A stretch of 64,000 bases of DNA from Vicia villosa (Eukaryota; Streptophyta; Magnoliopsida; Fabales; Fabaceae). Made by a program: the position numbers and the translations under genes. Positions 1 through 12,460 of the stretch are shown here, piece by piece. The notes beneath the pieces were generated by a model. That model had not been told where the DNA came from, did not search any database, and was given only the letters and a program-made list of their open reading frames with translations. The DNA lies in NCBI RefSeq assembly GCF_029867415.1, contig NC_081185.1:84449712-84513711 (forward strand). The letters are read 5' to 3'. The number at the start of each line of letters is the position of its first letter. Position 1 is the stretch's first letter.

Positions 1-1375
1 AATATCAAACATGTTCTTCATTACATAATATCCACACGCCCATCCATTGTTTTGCTGATGTGTCTACATATAAGATACAAAGCATATTAATACTGAAATA
101 TAATTATAATGAAGCATATCATTACGAATTCATTCTCATAATATCAACAATATCAAGCAATTACCTTGACAATCTTCCAATTAGGCTTTTTTATTTTCAA
201 AACCTCTTAATAACTGATATCCTGTTACAGCTCTGATAAAAGAAATTGCAGCATAAATAACTTATAAATATAAAGTTAAACGATACAAAAATGAAGTATA
301 AATAATGTCTCTTGATTTATATGTTTCTTACCCCTCAAGTATGTTCTTAATACGTTTCTTGGGTTTTGTGTTTAATGAACAAAACCAAAAGATATCATTA
401 TCTTGGGGACAAATAACATACAACTGCCAGTGATTGCTGTAGTTTCAAAACAAGTGTTAGAATCATTAAAATTCAAATATTACAAAATAACATTAAAAAA
501 AAAAACAAAACCTTGAAGGAAACATGTACTTACTTATTTAACAATGGTCCTAAGTAACATTTTTTTGACTCGCTATCCAACTTATCTTGTATGTAAGATT
601 TAATAGCATTGGGATCTCTAGTGGTAATTAGTGTCCTATTTGGATCAAGAAACCCAAATAGTTCACTGACATTCTTAGAGATACAAATGCCATATAGATA
701 TCTGAAATGTTGAAACAAATGTTAATTTATAAATGACACATAGAAAAAAATGATCAAAAATAGAATACGATACTTACGAGCACCATAGAGACAAGATAGA
801 TGTGGAGATCCATTTAACACCAGAAACTAATTCATCAAGGTCTCGCCTATCAATATAAACTGATAATTCACTTGTTTCATGAACCAAGTCTAATGATATG
901 GAATCTTCCTTGAATTCTTCAATCTTTTTAAGGTAATCTTCAGAAACAGTGATGTTTTTTATCTCTTCTTCGGCCTTGCATTCTGCTTCACCTTCCTGTA
1001 AGCAGTAGTTTAGAGCAAGAGCACACAATGTTAAGCACACAACTAACCAAGTATAGTAACATACTTGGTTACTATACTGTTATTAAGATAATATTTAGTT
1101 ACTTAATTACTCCAAATAAATTAGTGCAAATCATAATGCTACAAATGGGTATATTTAGCAATAACAAGTGTTGTATATAAGAGGTAAAAGGATGCATTTA
1201 CTACCGCTAAGAGCAAAAATTAACTCATTGTAGTCAATAAAAATGTGACTGTTGTACTCCTAAAAACACAATTATACAATACCCAATCTAGTGAATGACA
1301 GCATACCTGCTCGGGTGGCGGAAGAGTGTGCTGTTCGTGGTTTCTCCTAGAAGTAGATAGATCCCTCAAAGTACC
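1..1375 (-). pseudogene. Ulp1/C48 cysteine-protease-like gene, six exons visible, one frameshift
   Basis: Six exons can be joined with consistent GT-AG sites and phases: 1307-1375, 778-995, 534-701, 332-436, 165-232 and 1-63 (continuing out of the window). Sites were read by eye; the 777/702 intron has a perfect GTAAGT donor. The product matches plant transposon-encoded Ulp1 (SUMO-protease-like) proteins: a W-x9-LWCSYLYG...GFLDP block before the catalytic domain, HWQLYVICP with the catalytic His (exon 332-436), and WACGYYVMKNM with the nucleophile Cys and a Gln six residues before it (exon 1-63). Where the usual D-S-L sits, this copy has C-S-L, so the catalytic Asp appears to be missing. Exon 165-232 has one extra base in an A-run (T6 on the plus strand near 185-195), which shifts the frame before the Cys motif; hence pseudogene. 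Upstream exons and the true start were not found. The role of such proteins in transposons is unknown; SUMO-deconjugation is an inference from the fold. Confidence 0.72.
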
Positions 1376-4300
1376 CTGCAAAATTTCATTGTCAGAATGC
1401 ACAACTACTGGCAGCTCTACAATTAGAATCATTTTGATGATCACAAATAGCAAGAGAAACTATAAAATACAAGTTGCTAATTTTTTTTCAACTACTCAAG
1501 CCTTCAAATAATAAAACACAGGAAAACATACTCTCAAGTCTCAACAACAAAAGGTTAAACTATAAAATAATCCAAGTTGCTAATTTTTTTCAACTACTTT
1601 AAAACAATAATGCAGAAACTAATATCTACTTCACTAGTAGATTCGCTATAGCCACAAAATATAGATGTTAATACATCAGCAATCACATTAACTGATGAAA
1701 TAACATGTATTTTTTTATCCTATATATTACTATTCATAGGGATTAATTAGAATAGAGTCAACATGGTAAGCAAGTAGCTAATAAAAGTAATTAGTGCAAA
1801 TCATAAAATAATCCAAATGGGTATATTTTACTATTATTGGTTAGACCAATAATGCTACAACAGTGGCAGAAATCACTGCAGCCACAAATTGTAGAAGTGA
1901 TTAATACATCAGCAGAAGCCAAAACCGAAACTGATGACGACAGGCAACTAAGAAGAAAAAAGATACGTACAAATCAGATTATTTTCAATGACCCCCACAT
2001 GGGAGAAATTCCCCTAACAAGTAACTATCTTATAATATAAATAAATATAACCAAGATTACATGAAAAGGTTTATAGACTAGAGTAGTTAGGAAGATAATA
2101 TTTTTCTAGTTTGAAAGAGTTGAGTTGAGACATATTACATTTTGAAAAGTTAATAGAATTAAAGTTTTGTTCCTTGTATTATACTATGCTAAAACAGGTA
2201 TTGAAATTGAAAAGTTGAGCATATTTCTTTTGTAAAGTTGAGGCATAAAATAGAATGGTGATTTGAGGAGGTGAGGGCACGGATGTAGGGCTAGATTGTG
2301 CGCACTATATGTGAAGGTGGCAATTTTGAAAGCATGCATCCACTCATCCATCTAATCTGTTTAACAAGCTGGTGAGGGGGATAACAACTTTCAATATTAC
2401 TGTTAAATTAACTAACAGATCCAAAAATGCTAAACTGGAATTGAGTGATGAAAGATAAATGAAAGCAACTTGCTTGTATATTTTAGAAGATGTTTGGATT
2501 GATAGAAATATCATGGAATAAAGTGATTAGAATAGAATAATGTAGTGTTCTAAGGCTTCTATTCTTTATGTTCGGTTAGGAATTAGGCGAGTTATTGGAA
2601 TTATGTCTTATTGCGGTTGAGGAATACTTCTGATGCAACGGAGCAGAGTGAATATTGTTGTTGAGATTTGCTTATTACCAACAGTACTAACAGATCAAAA
2701 TTAACTTAGTCAATTTTCATCGAAAATCAAAATTACCTATGATCTTCTAATGTTTGGTCTTGGATGAAGATTCAAAATCCAGATCAAATTAATCACCAGT
2801 GAAGCAAAGCCCAATTGAAATGCTGTAACTGCTGCTGGAAATGGATAGACTTTTAGAACCTAATAATACACCACCAATGCATAGATGAACAAAACATAGT
2901 TATCAAACCAAAGATTCAAATCATGAATCAAAAGACCTATTTCAAAAGATACATTAACAATAAAATCACAATTTTAAGCAAAGATAAATCACATGCAAAC
3001 CTCAAAATAGTTCACAATCCATACCATGAACCAAAATATAGTGTATCATAACTCAATTTGAGATTCATGTCCAAAATACATACACATTATGAATTCATAT
3101 CGACCGAGTTCAGTTTAGTATCGAATCGAACACTAAGCAACTAGTAAACCCAAATAAGAAAAGCAAACAAATATAAAAGTAGATCGGTACTGTTACTTCA
3201 TTTTGGTAGATGGAATAGCTCTTCGAACACCAAATGTATGTAAGGCTTGCCTCAAGGCACGTCGTCAACTGGGAAAATCAGAAAAGTTAAGATTGTAAGT
3301 CCCTAGAGCTTCATAGACACAAGTTATGAAAAGAAATAAAAACAAGAAAGAAACAAAGAAAAGGCCCAGCAAAATCTATGCAGAAATAAACTTAAAGAAT
3401 GCCAAAGCAATTACATATATAAACGAGAACAAAGAATTCAAGCAGGAAAGGGAATTTCATCAGAAAGCTAATCATTCCAAAAGAAAAGGCCAGCACTATC
3501 AACTAGTAACATTGATAGAATTGTCTTTTGGTACATAATATACTAACACTGATTAGCACTGAAATAGAAGGCCACAAACACATATCCAATCAAACAATAC
3601 AAAGTTCCAAATACAAGGAAACTATAGTATGGAATGATAAAGTGATTTGAGGAGAAAGAACATAAGGAAAAAAAAAAGACTCGTCGTTTAAAGAACACTT
3701 CATACTCCATTTTCTCAACTAATACATGCTTATAAATAAAAATAAACAAACATTTAGGAAACAAGCAAATGAGCTTTCAAAGACTGAGATTTCAATCTAC
3801 TTTTTTTCCATTCATGGACATAGAGAGGTACAGTTTTGATAGTGATGGGTTTAATACTTAAGAAACAGATGACCTGAATATCATTCTATCAATGAACTTA
3901 CAAATGGAAAAAATTCAAAAGGGAAATCTGATTATATAGTTTATGTCATGGCAAGGTTTAAAGAAGAGTCAAATTTCCCCTTCAATGGTTTAGCAAAATC
4001 ACCCACATCACTAAGAATCAAAAACAGAAAATGTGTAACAAAACAGGTCACATCTAAATATTTCAAGCACCAATGAGCTATTAAGTGAAAACAAAATCAA
4101 CAACAACAAAGATATAGGATTGAAACAAACTCTCAAACTCATATGATGCTTCAAATGATATATAATAAATTAAGTCACAGATTCAGACCTGCCTTTCAAA
4201 ACTAATTGAACGATGCTTGAGTAAACCCCTTATGAGTCTACACTTTCTCTGCAGGTTCTTCTCTATCTCGCACCTTCTCCCTTCCAGCCTTCATATAAAA

Positions 4301-4830
4301 TTTATTTCACAGAAAACAAAGCAATGTCAAAACAATATAGTTTTCCTAGTCATAAAAGCCAATAGAACCTGTTTGACATGCTCAATATTGAATGAACAAA
4401 GCAATGTCACAGAAAAACTATCTAAAGTCTGAAGAACTATCTAATCAAGCAATGTCACAGAAAAAGAAAAACAAGTTCACACAAACAAAATTCATTTCAA
4501 ACAAAATCAAGCAATAGGAACTAATTTGCGAGTATAAACCCTAATTCTTCAGCTACCAATGTCACTCAAAGTATAAAACCCCTAATTCTTCCTTACCAAT
4601 GTCGTCACTGTGAAATGGTTTCCTCTCAGTTTCAGTGAGCAGATGAGCGGTGCGGTGTTGGAGAAGAAGAGAGTGAATGAGCGAATGAGCGAAGCCCTTT
4701 TCAGTCGTCACAGAAGCGAAGCGAAGTTGAGCGAATGAGAAAGGATTCACAGAAGCAACGCGATACACTTCCTGAAATCAAACTTCGCTGAAACCCGAAA
4801 TCACAGAAGCAACGCGATGTGATGAAAACG
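1376..4830. other. Non-coding CACTA interior
   Basis: AT-rich sequence with no long frame. Part must be introns or the 5' region of the Ulp1-like gene. Short internal duplications occur: the stretch near 1110-1160 recurs near 1790-1830, and that near 1455-1490 recurs near 1557-1600. A possible small exon follows an AG at about 3273 on the minus strand, but I could not link it in phase. The minus-strand frame at 4562-4768 (about 68 codons) sits where a first exon or 5' leader of the gene would be; it resembles no family I know. Confidence 0.4.
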
Positions 4831-4837
4831 ATGAAAG

Positions 4838-5065
4838 CGATGAAGTTCAGAATTGATTGAAAAATGGGTTCGGCATGCACGATGAAGTTCAGAATTGATT
4901 GAAAATGGGTTCGGTATGCATGCGATGAAAAACTATTTTGGTTTTGTATATTTTAATAAATTATGTTATTAAAGAGTTTTAGTATTGCCACATAGATTAT
5001 ATTTAGACCCATTAATATTGCCACATAGATTATATTTAGACCCATTAATATTGTCACATAGATTA
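4838..5065. repeat. Short tandem duplications near the CACTA terminus
   Basis: A unit of about 45 bp (beginning CGATGAAGTTCAGAATTGAT) is present twice at 4838-4925 with small changes. It is followed at about 4983-5065 by three copies of a 33-bp unit containing CACATAGATTATATTTAGAC. Subterminal tandem units are common in CACTA elements. Confidence 0.65.
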
Positions 5066-5316
5066 TATATTTTAAGTTATAAAATTAAACAATTTTTTTT
5101 GTTTATATACAATTACACCCGTTTTTTAATTTAAAAGGAGTAATTGAAATTTTATTATAATAAATTTTTTAATTTAAACCCATTTTTAGGAAAAAGGGTG
5201 TATATTATAACCAGATAATACAAAAGTGACATTCTATTTACAAAATTGCCACCAAAAATTCTCAATTACACCCGTTTTTAGTAAATCGGGTGTAAATTTT
5301 AAAATTATATTGTATT

Positions 5317-5329
5317 ATTTGTACTAGTG
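5317..5329 (-). repeat. CACTA terminal inverted repeat
   Basis: Minus-strand reading CACTAGTACAAAT marks the outer end of the element. The putative target site duplication (AAT) follows at 5330-5332. Confidence 0.75.
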
Positions 5330-7220
5330 AATGCAAAATTATCAGATGAATGAAATTATTCAGATAAAAGTAATTGAACAAATGAATAACATTATGCATA
5401 TAAATTAAAAAGAACAAATAAATAAAATTCTCGTATGAATGAGATGTGTCATGAACACATAGCAAACACGTACTTCAAACAAATAATATACCAAACACAA
5501 AATATAAAAATAAAAATTAGCCACTACTACAAGAAGATAAAGGAGAGTGGAACAATCATACCGATTCAATAATTTATGTCTTAACTTGTTGCATAATTAA
5601 TGGTTAGTAAACAACAAAACTAATAGCAAAAGCACAATACGATCATAAATAAAGATTGGATATGTCTTCTTTTGCACGTCTGGTAAGAACAATTTTGAGA
5701 CATTTCCTAACAAGATATCAAATGAAGTGAAATGACACATGCTTTGATAATCTTTGGTTGTCTTCTTATTCACTATTGATTAGCCACTTTATTACTTGAA
5801 TTTACGGTTCAACAAAATTGCTTAATTTATTCAACGTTTGATTAGGATCTAGCTCTCTAAAATCTTGTTTCAAAAACTTTTTTTTACAAAATCAGAGTTT
5901 TTATGCACAAAATTTAGCAAATGGTTTTAAAAATAATATGTTTCAATGTCTACCAAAATTACACAAGAAAATAAAAAATCAACACAACCGAAATTGATGA
6001 AGTTTCTTTCGCAAGCAATACAACAAGGATCATAACTCAATTTTTGCACTTAGTTCATAAATTATTCAAATTAGATGGTTTTCCATCTAAAGATAACAGT
6101 CTATATAGTCATAATCGAAAGATCGAATAGTCAATGAACTAGATAGCATGATGTTCTAAAAGAAAAATCAACTTTAAACATATGATATTATGCAGAAATG
6201 TAAAATATGTTGGGAGAAGAAAAATGCACACCCGATCTATAATGGTTCAGCTTATTCATTCTCGCTAGAGCTTAATCCACTCTTCAATGGTTTCATCATT
6301 AAAAATTGTAGAATATTCCACTATTTTCAAATTTAATATACAAGTATTTTTATTAGTACAACGAATGATCAATAATTTGAGTACTACAAGCCAACTAATT
6401 TAGTCAGCAAAATTCTAAATTAACATTCGCATCAGTTAGAAGTAGAATACTCAAACTCCAAAACTTTCAAGATCTTTACTGATCTTGATCTAGTAGCATA
6501 AATGATGTGAGTATCATCTAGCAACCTTTTCTTATTATATTTTGAATATAGCATGATAGTAGCGAACATGAGGGCATGATTCATTGTCATTCCATCATCC
6601 ATCTGATCTACCCACAAGGTTTATCTCAATAATCATAGTAATAAATTGCTCTCGAGTCAGGCTAGCCTATGGATTAATTTTGGGTTGTTCATACACTTGA
6701 ATCTCATTGGACCTAGTTTCCCATAAATTAAGCAAAGTAATTGTAACCAGATTCATTAATTTTTAGGGGGTAGTGGTTTCTTTGGCCTCTTAGATAATAA
6801 TCATTCCTGGTGATGTTAGTATTGAAGTGCTTATATTATGATTATGATTCTTTCTGATACGGAGGCATGCTATCACACTTTTTAGATAAAGCTCTTTGTC
6901 TTGTGTTATAGAGATTTTTGAAATTCTTTCACGAAAGGTGAAGTTTGTTAATTATAACAGCCACGGGAAGTTTTTCATCTAAAAGACATACCATAAATGA
7001 AAATTTCATTAGATGTCTTTCATTAATCATCTATTATTTGAGATATCAGCTCACAACATATTTTTCAAACCAACTTCCTCAATATAGTACTTCTTTTTTT
7101 AAAAGCATCTTGGATTTCTTTTACAACCTTATAGGCATTTTAATAATCATATAAATCATCGAGAAGTCTATTCACATTAATTATTTTGTAGAGATATTCA
7201 TTATCATTTAGTAAGGCTAC
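5330..7220. other. AT-rich DNA without recognisable features
   Basis: No frame longer than about 70 codons, no terminal repeat and no RNA gene was recognised on either strand. A diffuse CACTACTACAAGAAG string near 5523 recalls legume CACTA ends, but no partner was seen. Confidence 0.5.
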
Positions 7221-7241
7221 TTATATAGTCTTTTTTGTCTT

Positions 7242-7309
7242 GAGTGTGCGCTCCTCTCAAGGTCTCTGATTCGAAACCCGCTAGGTTTAAATTGCTTATT
7301 AAAAAAAAA
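7242..7309 (+). mobile_element. 5'-truncated SINE with target site duplications
   Basis: A 68-bp insert holds a Pol III B-box-like motif (GATTCGAAACCC at about 7268-7279) and ends in an A-tail (7301-7309). It is flanked by an imperfect direct repeat of about 20 bp: TTATATAGTCTTTTTTGTCT at 7221-7240 and TTATATAGCCTTTTTGTCTT at 7310-7329. Long target duplications plus an A-tail indicate LINE-mediated retroposition. The A-box half of the tRNA-derived head is not recognisable, so the copy is probably 5'-truncated. Confidence 0.6.
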
Positions 7310-7329
7310 TTATATAGCCTTTTTGTCTT

Positions 7330-7724
7330 TTTTGATTTTTTCATTTGTTTCGTAAACAACAAATATGTCTTTAGTCAAGACAGTGACAACTTTTTTTCAT
7401 TGTTAAAAAAAATAATATCTTTTGTGCAATTATTTAAAATGACTTATCTCAGTTAAAAGATTAGTTGAAATAAAAAATAGCTAAATTAGAACCAATAATA
7501 TTCTCAAAAGACATTGAAGAAAAAATGTCTTAAAATCGTTGTTTTTGTGATAAAAGAATTTTGAATAAGTTTTTTCCGCTAAAGAGATTATTGTGTTAAT
7601 GTGTGTACTAAATCGTTTTCTTAAAAACTTTTCGCAAACCTGCGCAAAATTTTGAAGCAGGTTTTCAGCCACAAATTTCCCAAATTAAAACAGGTTAGTT
7701 ACATCGTTTGGTATTCTTCTAAAT
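7330..7724. other. No feature seen
   Basis: AT-rich; short frames only. I see nothing that I can assign. Confidence 0.4.
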
Positions 7725-8306
7725 TGTAGGAACCTTTCTAGAGTCACACTCTCAAGTATGATACAAATATCATTCATAATAATTTTTCAAACGAAGATAA
7801 ATTTTTCTAAACCGACTAATCTTTGTAGAGATTTCTCTAAAACCAACTTTTCTATGTAGAGAATAATAAACTAAAAAGCTTATTTATTTTATTTGAGAAG
7901 TTGGCTATTTAAAAGCCATGTATAACAGAATTAGAGAACAATCTGCACTAGCCTAAAAAATAGGATTTCCTAAAGACTAGGCAACTTATTAACAACACAG
8001 AAAATAACTCCTACAATCTAGAAAATAACTCCTACAAACTACTCCCTCCGTCCCACAATGAGTGATCCATTTGGAATACAATGGTGCTCAAAAATGAATG
8101 ACTCATTTCAATTTTCAATACACTTTTTCCATTTCTACCCTCTAATTATTTAAAAGTTCACCATTTCCAATACATGATAAGGGTAGTATAGTAAAAATAA
8201 TATTATCTCTCTTACTTTTTTTACATTTTTCTTAATTTGTGCGAAATGGTGTGCTGGGTCACTCATTGTGGGACAGAGGGAGTAGGCCATTAACGTTAAC
8301 ATCTAA
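7725..8306 (-). repeat. Probable 3' LTR of decayed copia element, split by a MITE
   Basis: This lies directly downstream (minus strand) of the copia RNase H end. Read on the minus strand it could start TGTTAACGTTAATGG at 8306 and end in CCTACA at 7725, about 340 bp once the 243-bp MITE plus TA duplication is removed. It has an AT-rich TTTTAAATAG box near 7905 (minus). No purine-rich tract is obvious just before 8306 and no second LTR exists in the window, so both ends are approximate. Confidence 0.4.
8042..8282. mobile_element. Stowaway-like MITE (Tc1/mariner type)
   Basis: A 241-bp insert has perfect or near-perfect terminal inverted repeats: CTCCCTCCGTCCCACAATGA at the left and its complement ending GTGGGACAGAGGGAG at the right. 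TA dinucleotides at 8040-8041 and 8283-8284 are the expected target duplication. There is no coding capacity. It sits in the LTR of the copia fragment. Confidence 0.9.
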
Positions 8307-8321
8307 GTAGATTACTTAGTT

Positions 8322-10219
8322 TACTTCACATACTCCAAGTAACTCTCTAAGTTTATGAAACTGTTCCAAGTTGAGAGGCTTTGTTAGGATATCAGCAACT
8401 TGATCCTGTGAGCCACAACGAACTAAACAAATTGCTCCTTCCTAGCATAAATCTCTTAGAAAATGGAATCGAACTGCAATATGCTTACTCCTTTTGTGCA
8501 AAACCGGATTTTTGGATAACTTTATTGTTGAACTATTATCACAAAAAGTGGTTGTGCATTCATTATTATCACAACCAAGTCTTTTAAGAACCATTTTCAT
8601 CCACATTGCTTGACAAGCACATGCCTCCACTGCTACGTATTTAGCCTCCGTCGTTGATAGTGTCACAATTGGTTGCTTTTTAGATGACCAAGCTACTACT
8701 CCTGAACTGATCATGAAAGCATATCTCGAAGTGCTCTTTATATCCTCCAAACATCCTGCGTAATTGATGTCGCTATAGGAAGTAATCATGTTACTTGCTC
8801 CTTTCTGATATAAAATGCCAAAGTTGGTTGTTCCCTTCACATACCTTAGCATCCTTTTTGCAGCATTAAGATGAAGTTTTGTAGGTTGAGACATGTACCT
8901 ACTAAATAAGCTCACAAAAATACATCAAATTTGGACGAGATGATGTTAAGTAAATCAAGCTCCCAACTAGTTACTTGTAGAAAGTGTTATCAACCATAAC
9001 TACATTCTCATCTTTTGAAATTTTGAAACCAGAAACTATAGAATTTAAAACAACATTGCATTCTTCCATTTGAAATCTTTTAAGTACATCACATGCATAC
9101 TTCTTTTGGCTAATGAAAATTCCATTTTCCAATTGTTGCACCTCAATACCAAGGAAATACCTCATCTTTCCTAAATGTGACATATCGAAATCCTTCATCA
9201 TTGACTTCTTAAATCCCTTCATCATTGATTCATCATTCCCATAATATATTAAATCATCAACATATAAACTTACAATCAAAAGTTTACCTTGGATGCTAGT
9301 TTTAACAAACAGAGTCTGCTCGCTGGAGCACTTCTCAAATCCCTCCCTTAAGAAATATGAGTCTATGCGACTAAACCAAGCTCGAGGAGTTTGTTTGAGT
9401 CCATAGAGAGCCTTTCTAAGCTTATACACTTTGTGAGGTTCATCTTTCTTCACAAAACCAAGGAGTTGCTCTACATAGACATCCTCCATTAAGTCGTCGT
9501 GTAAAAATGCAGATTTGATGTCAAGTTGATAATCATTCCATTCCTTTTGAGCAGCCAATGCAAGAATAATTCTGATAGTGTCCATTCGAGGCACCGGTGC
9601 AAAGACTTCGGCATAATCAATTCCATGTCGCTGCACATATCCTTTGGCGACCAATTGGGATTTAAATTTCTCCACTTCACCGTGCTCATTCAGTTTTGTT
9701 TTGAAAACCCACTTTACCCCAATCTTCTTTGCACCTTTTGCTAAATCAGTGAGGAACCATGTATTGTTCTTTTCTATGCTCTTGATTTCAACCTCCATAG
9801 CTTTCTTCCAATGTTCACTTTTCATAGCTTCTTCAAAATTATCAGGTTCTGAATTTGTACCTAAAAAAAATTAATTTCATTATAAGAAAAACATTCTCCA
9901 CTCCCGTAATCATTCATCCAGATAGGTAAGTTCTAAAAATTGAAGGATGTGTTGTTGCATCACTTGTCTCAACTTTATCTTCAAAAACAGCAACATTATC
10001 ATCGAAATTTAGATGAGCAGCCTCCAAGTCCCCATCAATTTCCTCTTCTACAATCATTTTATCTGCACTTTCTCCCCATTCAAGCTCATTAAGTATCAGT
10101 TGCTTATAGCTCTTATCCCAATCCCATTTTTTATTCTCTTCAAAAACAACATCCCTGCTAATTACTACCTTCATATACTTTGTATCCTTTTGATTCATCG
10201 CTAATTCCCAACAGAGTGT
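8322..10219 (-). pseudogene. pol: Ty1/copia pol remnant (RT-RNase H)
   Basis: Three open blocks on the minus strand give the C-terminal half of a copia polyprotein. Block 9914-10198 is the INT-RT linker (ISRDVVFEEN...W). Block 8971-9825 is reverse transcriptase, with KWVFKTKLNEHGEVEKFKS, DYAEVFAPVPRMDTIRIILA, LYGLKQTPRAWF and the catalytic LYVDDL. Block 8442-8915 is RNase H (SYSDINYAGCLEDIKSTSRY, STTEAKYVA). The protein would end at about 8322 (an ADILTKPL-type tail is readable past a TAG). Breaks are a TAA just after the RT block near 8965, a frameshift near 8920-8940, the TAG near 8443, and a gap in frame at 9826-9913. Integrase and gag are missing because element H interrupts it at 10219. 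Confidence 0.9.
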
Positions 10220-12446
10220 TGTTAGAACAAGATTGAGAATCTACATTCAGTATCTGGTTTTGATGATAACAAACATATATTTTGTAAGTAACAATTTTAC
10301 TACTAATGCTTTCATTGAGTGTGTATATACTATGCTATAAAGCCTTATACGATAATATCATAAAGAATTTCAGACAAGCTTCAAGAAATTAAATAAGAAA
10401 TATCAAATACACGAAGTCTCATTACAACAAGAAAGTCACATGTGTAAATGCTCAGAAGTTCTGAGCATAAAGCAAGAATTCAACATTTAGTGATAGAAGA
10501 TCATAAGTCATCATAGAAGCAGAGGCTTGACATTACAAATAATATTAAGCTTCCTCAGAAGTACAAGCTACATCAACGTTCTTAACAAAATAAGTTTGTG
10601 ACTCTTTTTTTCAGAAGCTTCGAAGAACAGCATGAATGGCTCCAATTAAATCACATGCAAGGAATCACAATACTCAATGCAAAGATAAAATTATGATATA
10701 TATTTTTGTCCACATCTTAATAAAATAAAGGAAAACACGCTACCAAGAGAAACTGTCTTGAATAAGGAAAACAAGAAAGACACGCTACCAAAAGATAAGA
10801 TTCGCCTTGGAAATAGGTGTGTAATCATTCAGTCTACTGCAAGCATTAAATGCTTTGTTCAAATGGTTCAATGGAAATATTCCAAAGGTAATAACAGATT
10901 TCTATAAGAAGAACAAAACTATGATAGAAGAAATATGGAATGAGAGTGAGACAGCGTGAGTAAGCAACTGAACATAAGATTAATTAAGTTGCTCCAACAG
11001 AGGCAACACACAAAGTGTCTGATGAAACAATTATGTTTAAATACATATCTTAAGCCTATGAAAAGAAAATCAAAAAGAGTGAAAAAGAAAATCCTACATG
11101 TTCTGCAATATGCTCCAATGGAGTTATAAGAAATCCACAAATACTTTATCAGTACTTACATTTCTCACATTGAATGAATAGAGAAAGTAAATACAATGAG
11201 TTGCTGATCGATAGTGTTTCATGTTTACTTATGATCATTAAATTTGTTATCAGCTGTAACAAGCTTCATGATCAGTATTCAAGAAGAAGATGAAGATCGA
11301 TGCACAAGAAGCAATCAACATAAGAGTCGTTGCTTCATATCTACTTACGAAGAAAAAAAGAAGATGGTCTTACAAGAAGGAATTACATTCAAGAGTTGAA
11401 GCTCTAATGTCCTTACTTAGACAAGAGAAGACCAAACTGAAAGAAGCAACCTGATACAAGAGTTGCTGCTCTTAATCTGCTTTCAAAAGAAGAAGAAGAA
11501 GATCTCATCCAGAAGTTGAAGAAAAGAAGACTACAAGAATATTTTTCATTTCTTGTAATTATATGTAAAACACTTAGAGTTGTTGCTCGTATTGTGTTAT
11601 ATCTTAGGAAACTTATGATAGATTGTTTAGGCACCAGAAGTGACTTCTAGTCAGTGTGTCGTAAACATATGTAATTAGAATAGGAGAAAATCTGCTTGAC
11701 TAAGAAGCACACTTGTAATATCCAGGACAATTCTGATAGAATTGGTGTTCCATGGGTATCCTCTGATTTGAATACTTGAGAAGTCCTTGAGATCTGGTCA
11801 GACTCTTGGAGGGTTCTAGGTCAACAAACATTATATCTCGTAGAGATCACTGAACGGTTTATTGCCTAGGGTTAGTCACAAGCAGTTGGCTTGTGCAGGG
11901 TTAGTCCCGAGAAGTTGGATTTTGTAGGGTTACTAGGTTGATGAACTTTATATCTTGCTAAGATCACTGAATGGTTCATCATCTAGGGTTAGTCACTCGC
12001 GGGTAGCTTGTGCAGGAAGTTAGTCACGACAGTTAATCGTGTAGTTGTAATCAGTTTGGTTATAGTGGATTAAGTCCTCGATTAGGAGAGACAAAATCAT
12101 CCTAGGAGGGTGGACTGGAGGTAGCCTTGTTGAGAAGGTGAACAAGGATAAAAATGATTGTGTCTTTTATCTTCTGCATCTTTCATTTAACTCAGAACAT
12201 TCACACTGATTATCTTCAAAACAATGCTTGACTAAATCAGAAGTTCTAATGGAATTAAGAAGTCAAATTGAATGTATATATCATTGGTTATGTCGTGTTA
12301 TCTCAAACATGCTTCCGCAACAATGATCAATGCATATCCAGATAATGAGATACTAGAAGAAAGAAAAGATTTACATAAAGGGAAATAAAAATATGAAAGG
12401 ACATAATTCAACCCCCCCCCCTTTCTTGTGTTTTTCTCCACCTTCA
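10220..12446 (+). repeat. 5' LTR of element H
   Basis: It begins TGTTAGAACAAGATTGAG and ends ..CCACCTTCA just before the PBS, 2,227 bp. The first ~890 bp are matched by the 3' LTR at 15933-16831 with a few percent differences. The last third contains the GTGGACTGGAGGTAGCC / GTGAACAAGGATAAA block seen in SIRE-type LTR ends. Frames inside it are short and not genes. Confidence 0.75.
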
Positions 12447-12448
12447 TT

Positions 12449-12460
12449 TGGTATCGGACC
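12449..12460 (+). other. Primer binding site, initiator tRNA-Met type (degenerate)
   Basis: TGGTATCGGACC resembles the copia PBS TGGTATCAGAGC, with two differences, 2 bp after the LTR end. Confidence 0.65.

Larger units (their letters stand above)
1..5329 (-). mobile_element. CACTA (En/Spm-type) DNA transposon, one end
   Basis: The right edge at 5317-5329 reads, on the minus strand, CACTAGTACAAAT, the CACTA-type terminal inverted repeat. It is followed by subterminal motifs of the type ACACCCG/CGGGTGT in both orientations (5116-5125, 5190-5200, 5264-5295), the repeated transposase-binding pattern usual for this superfamily. A 3-bp target duplication would be AAT at 5330-5332, but the other end lies outside the window, so it cannot be confirmed. 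The interior carries a spliced Ulp1-like protease gene on the minus strand, a known cargo of plant CACTA and MULE elements. No transposase (TNP2-like) region is visible. The element is partial because the window begins inside it. Confidence 0.75.

Noticed and set aside
5523..5545. Second CACTA terminus (CACTACTACAAGAAG)
   Set aside because: It resembles legume CACTA ends, but it has no matching inverted partner or subterminal repeats in the window.
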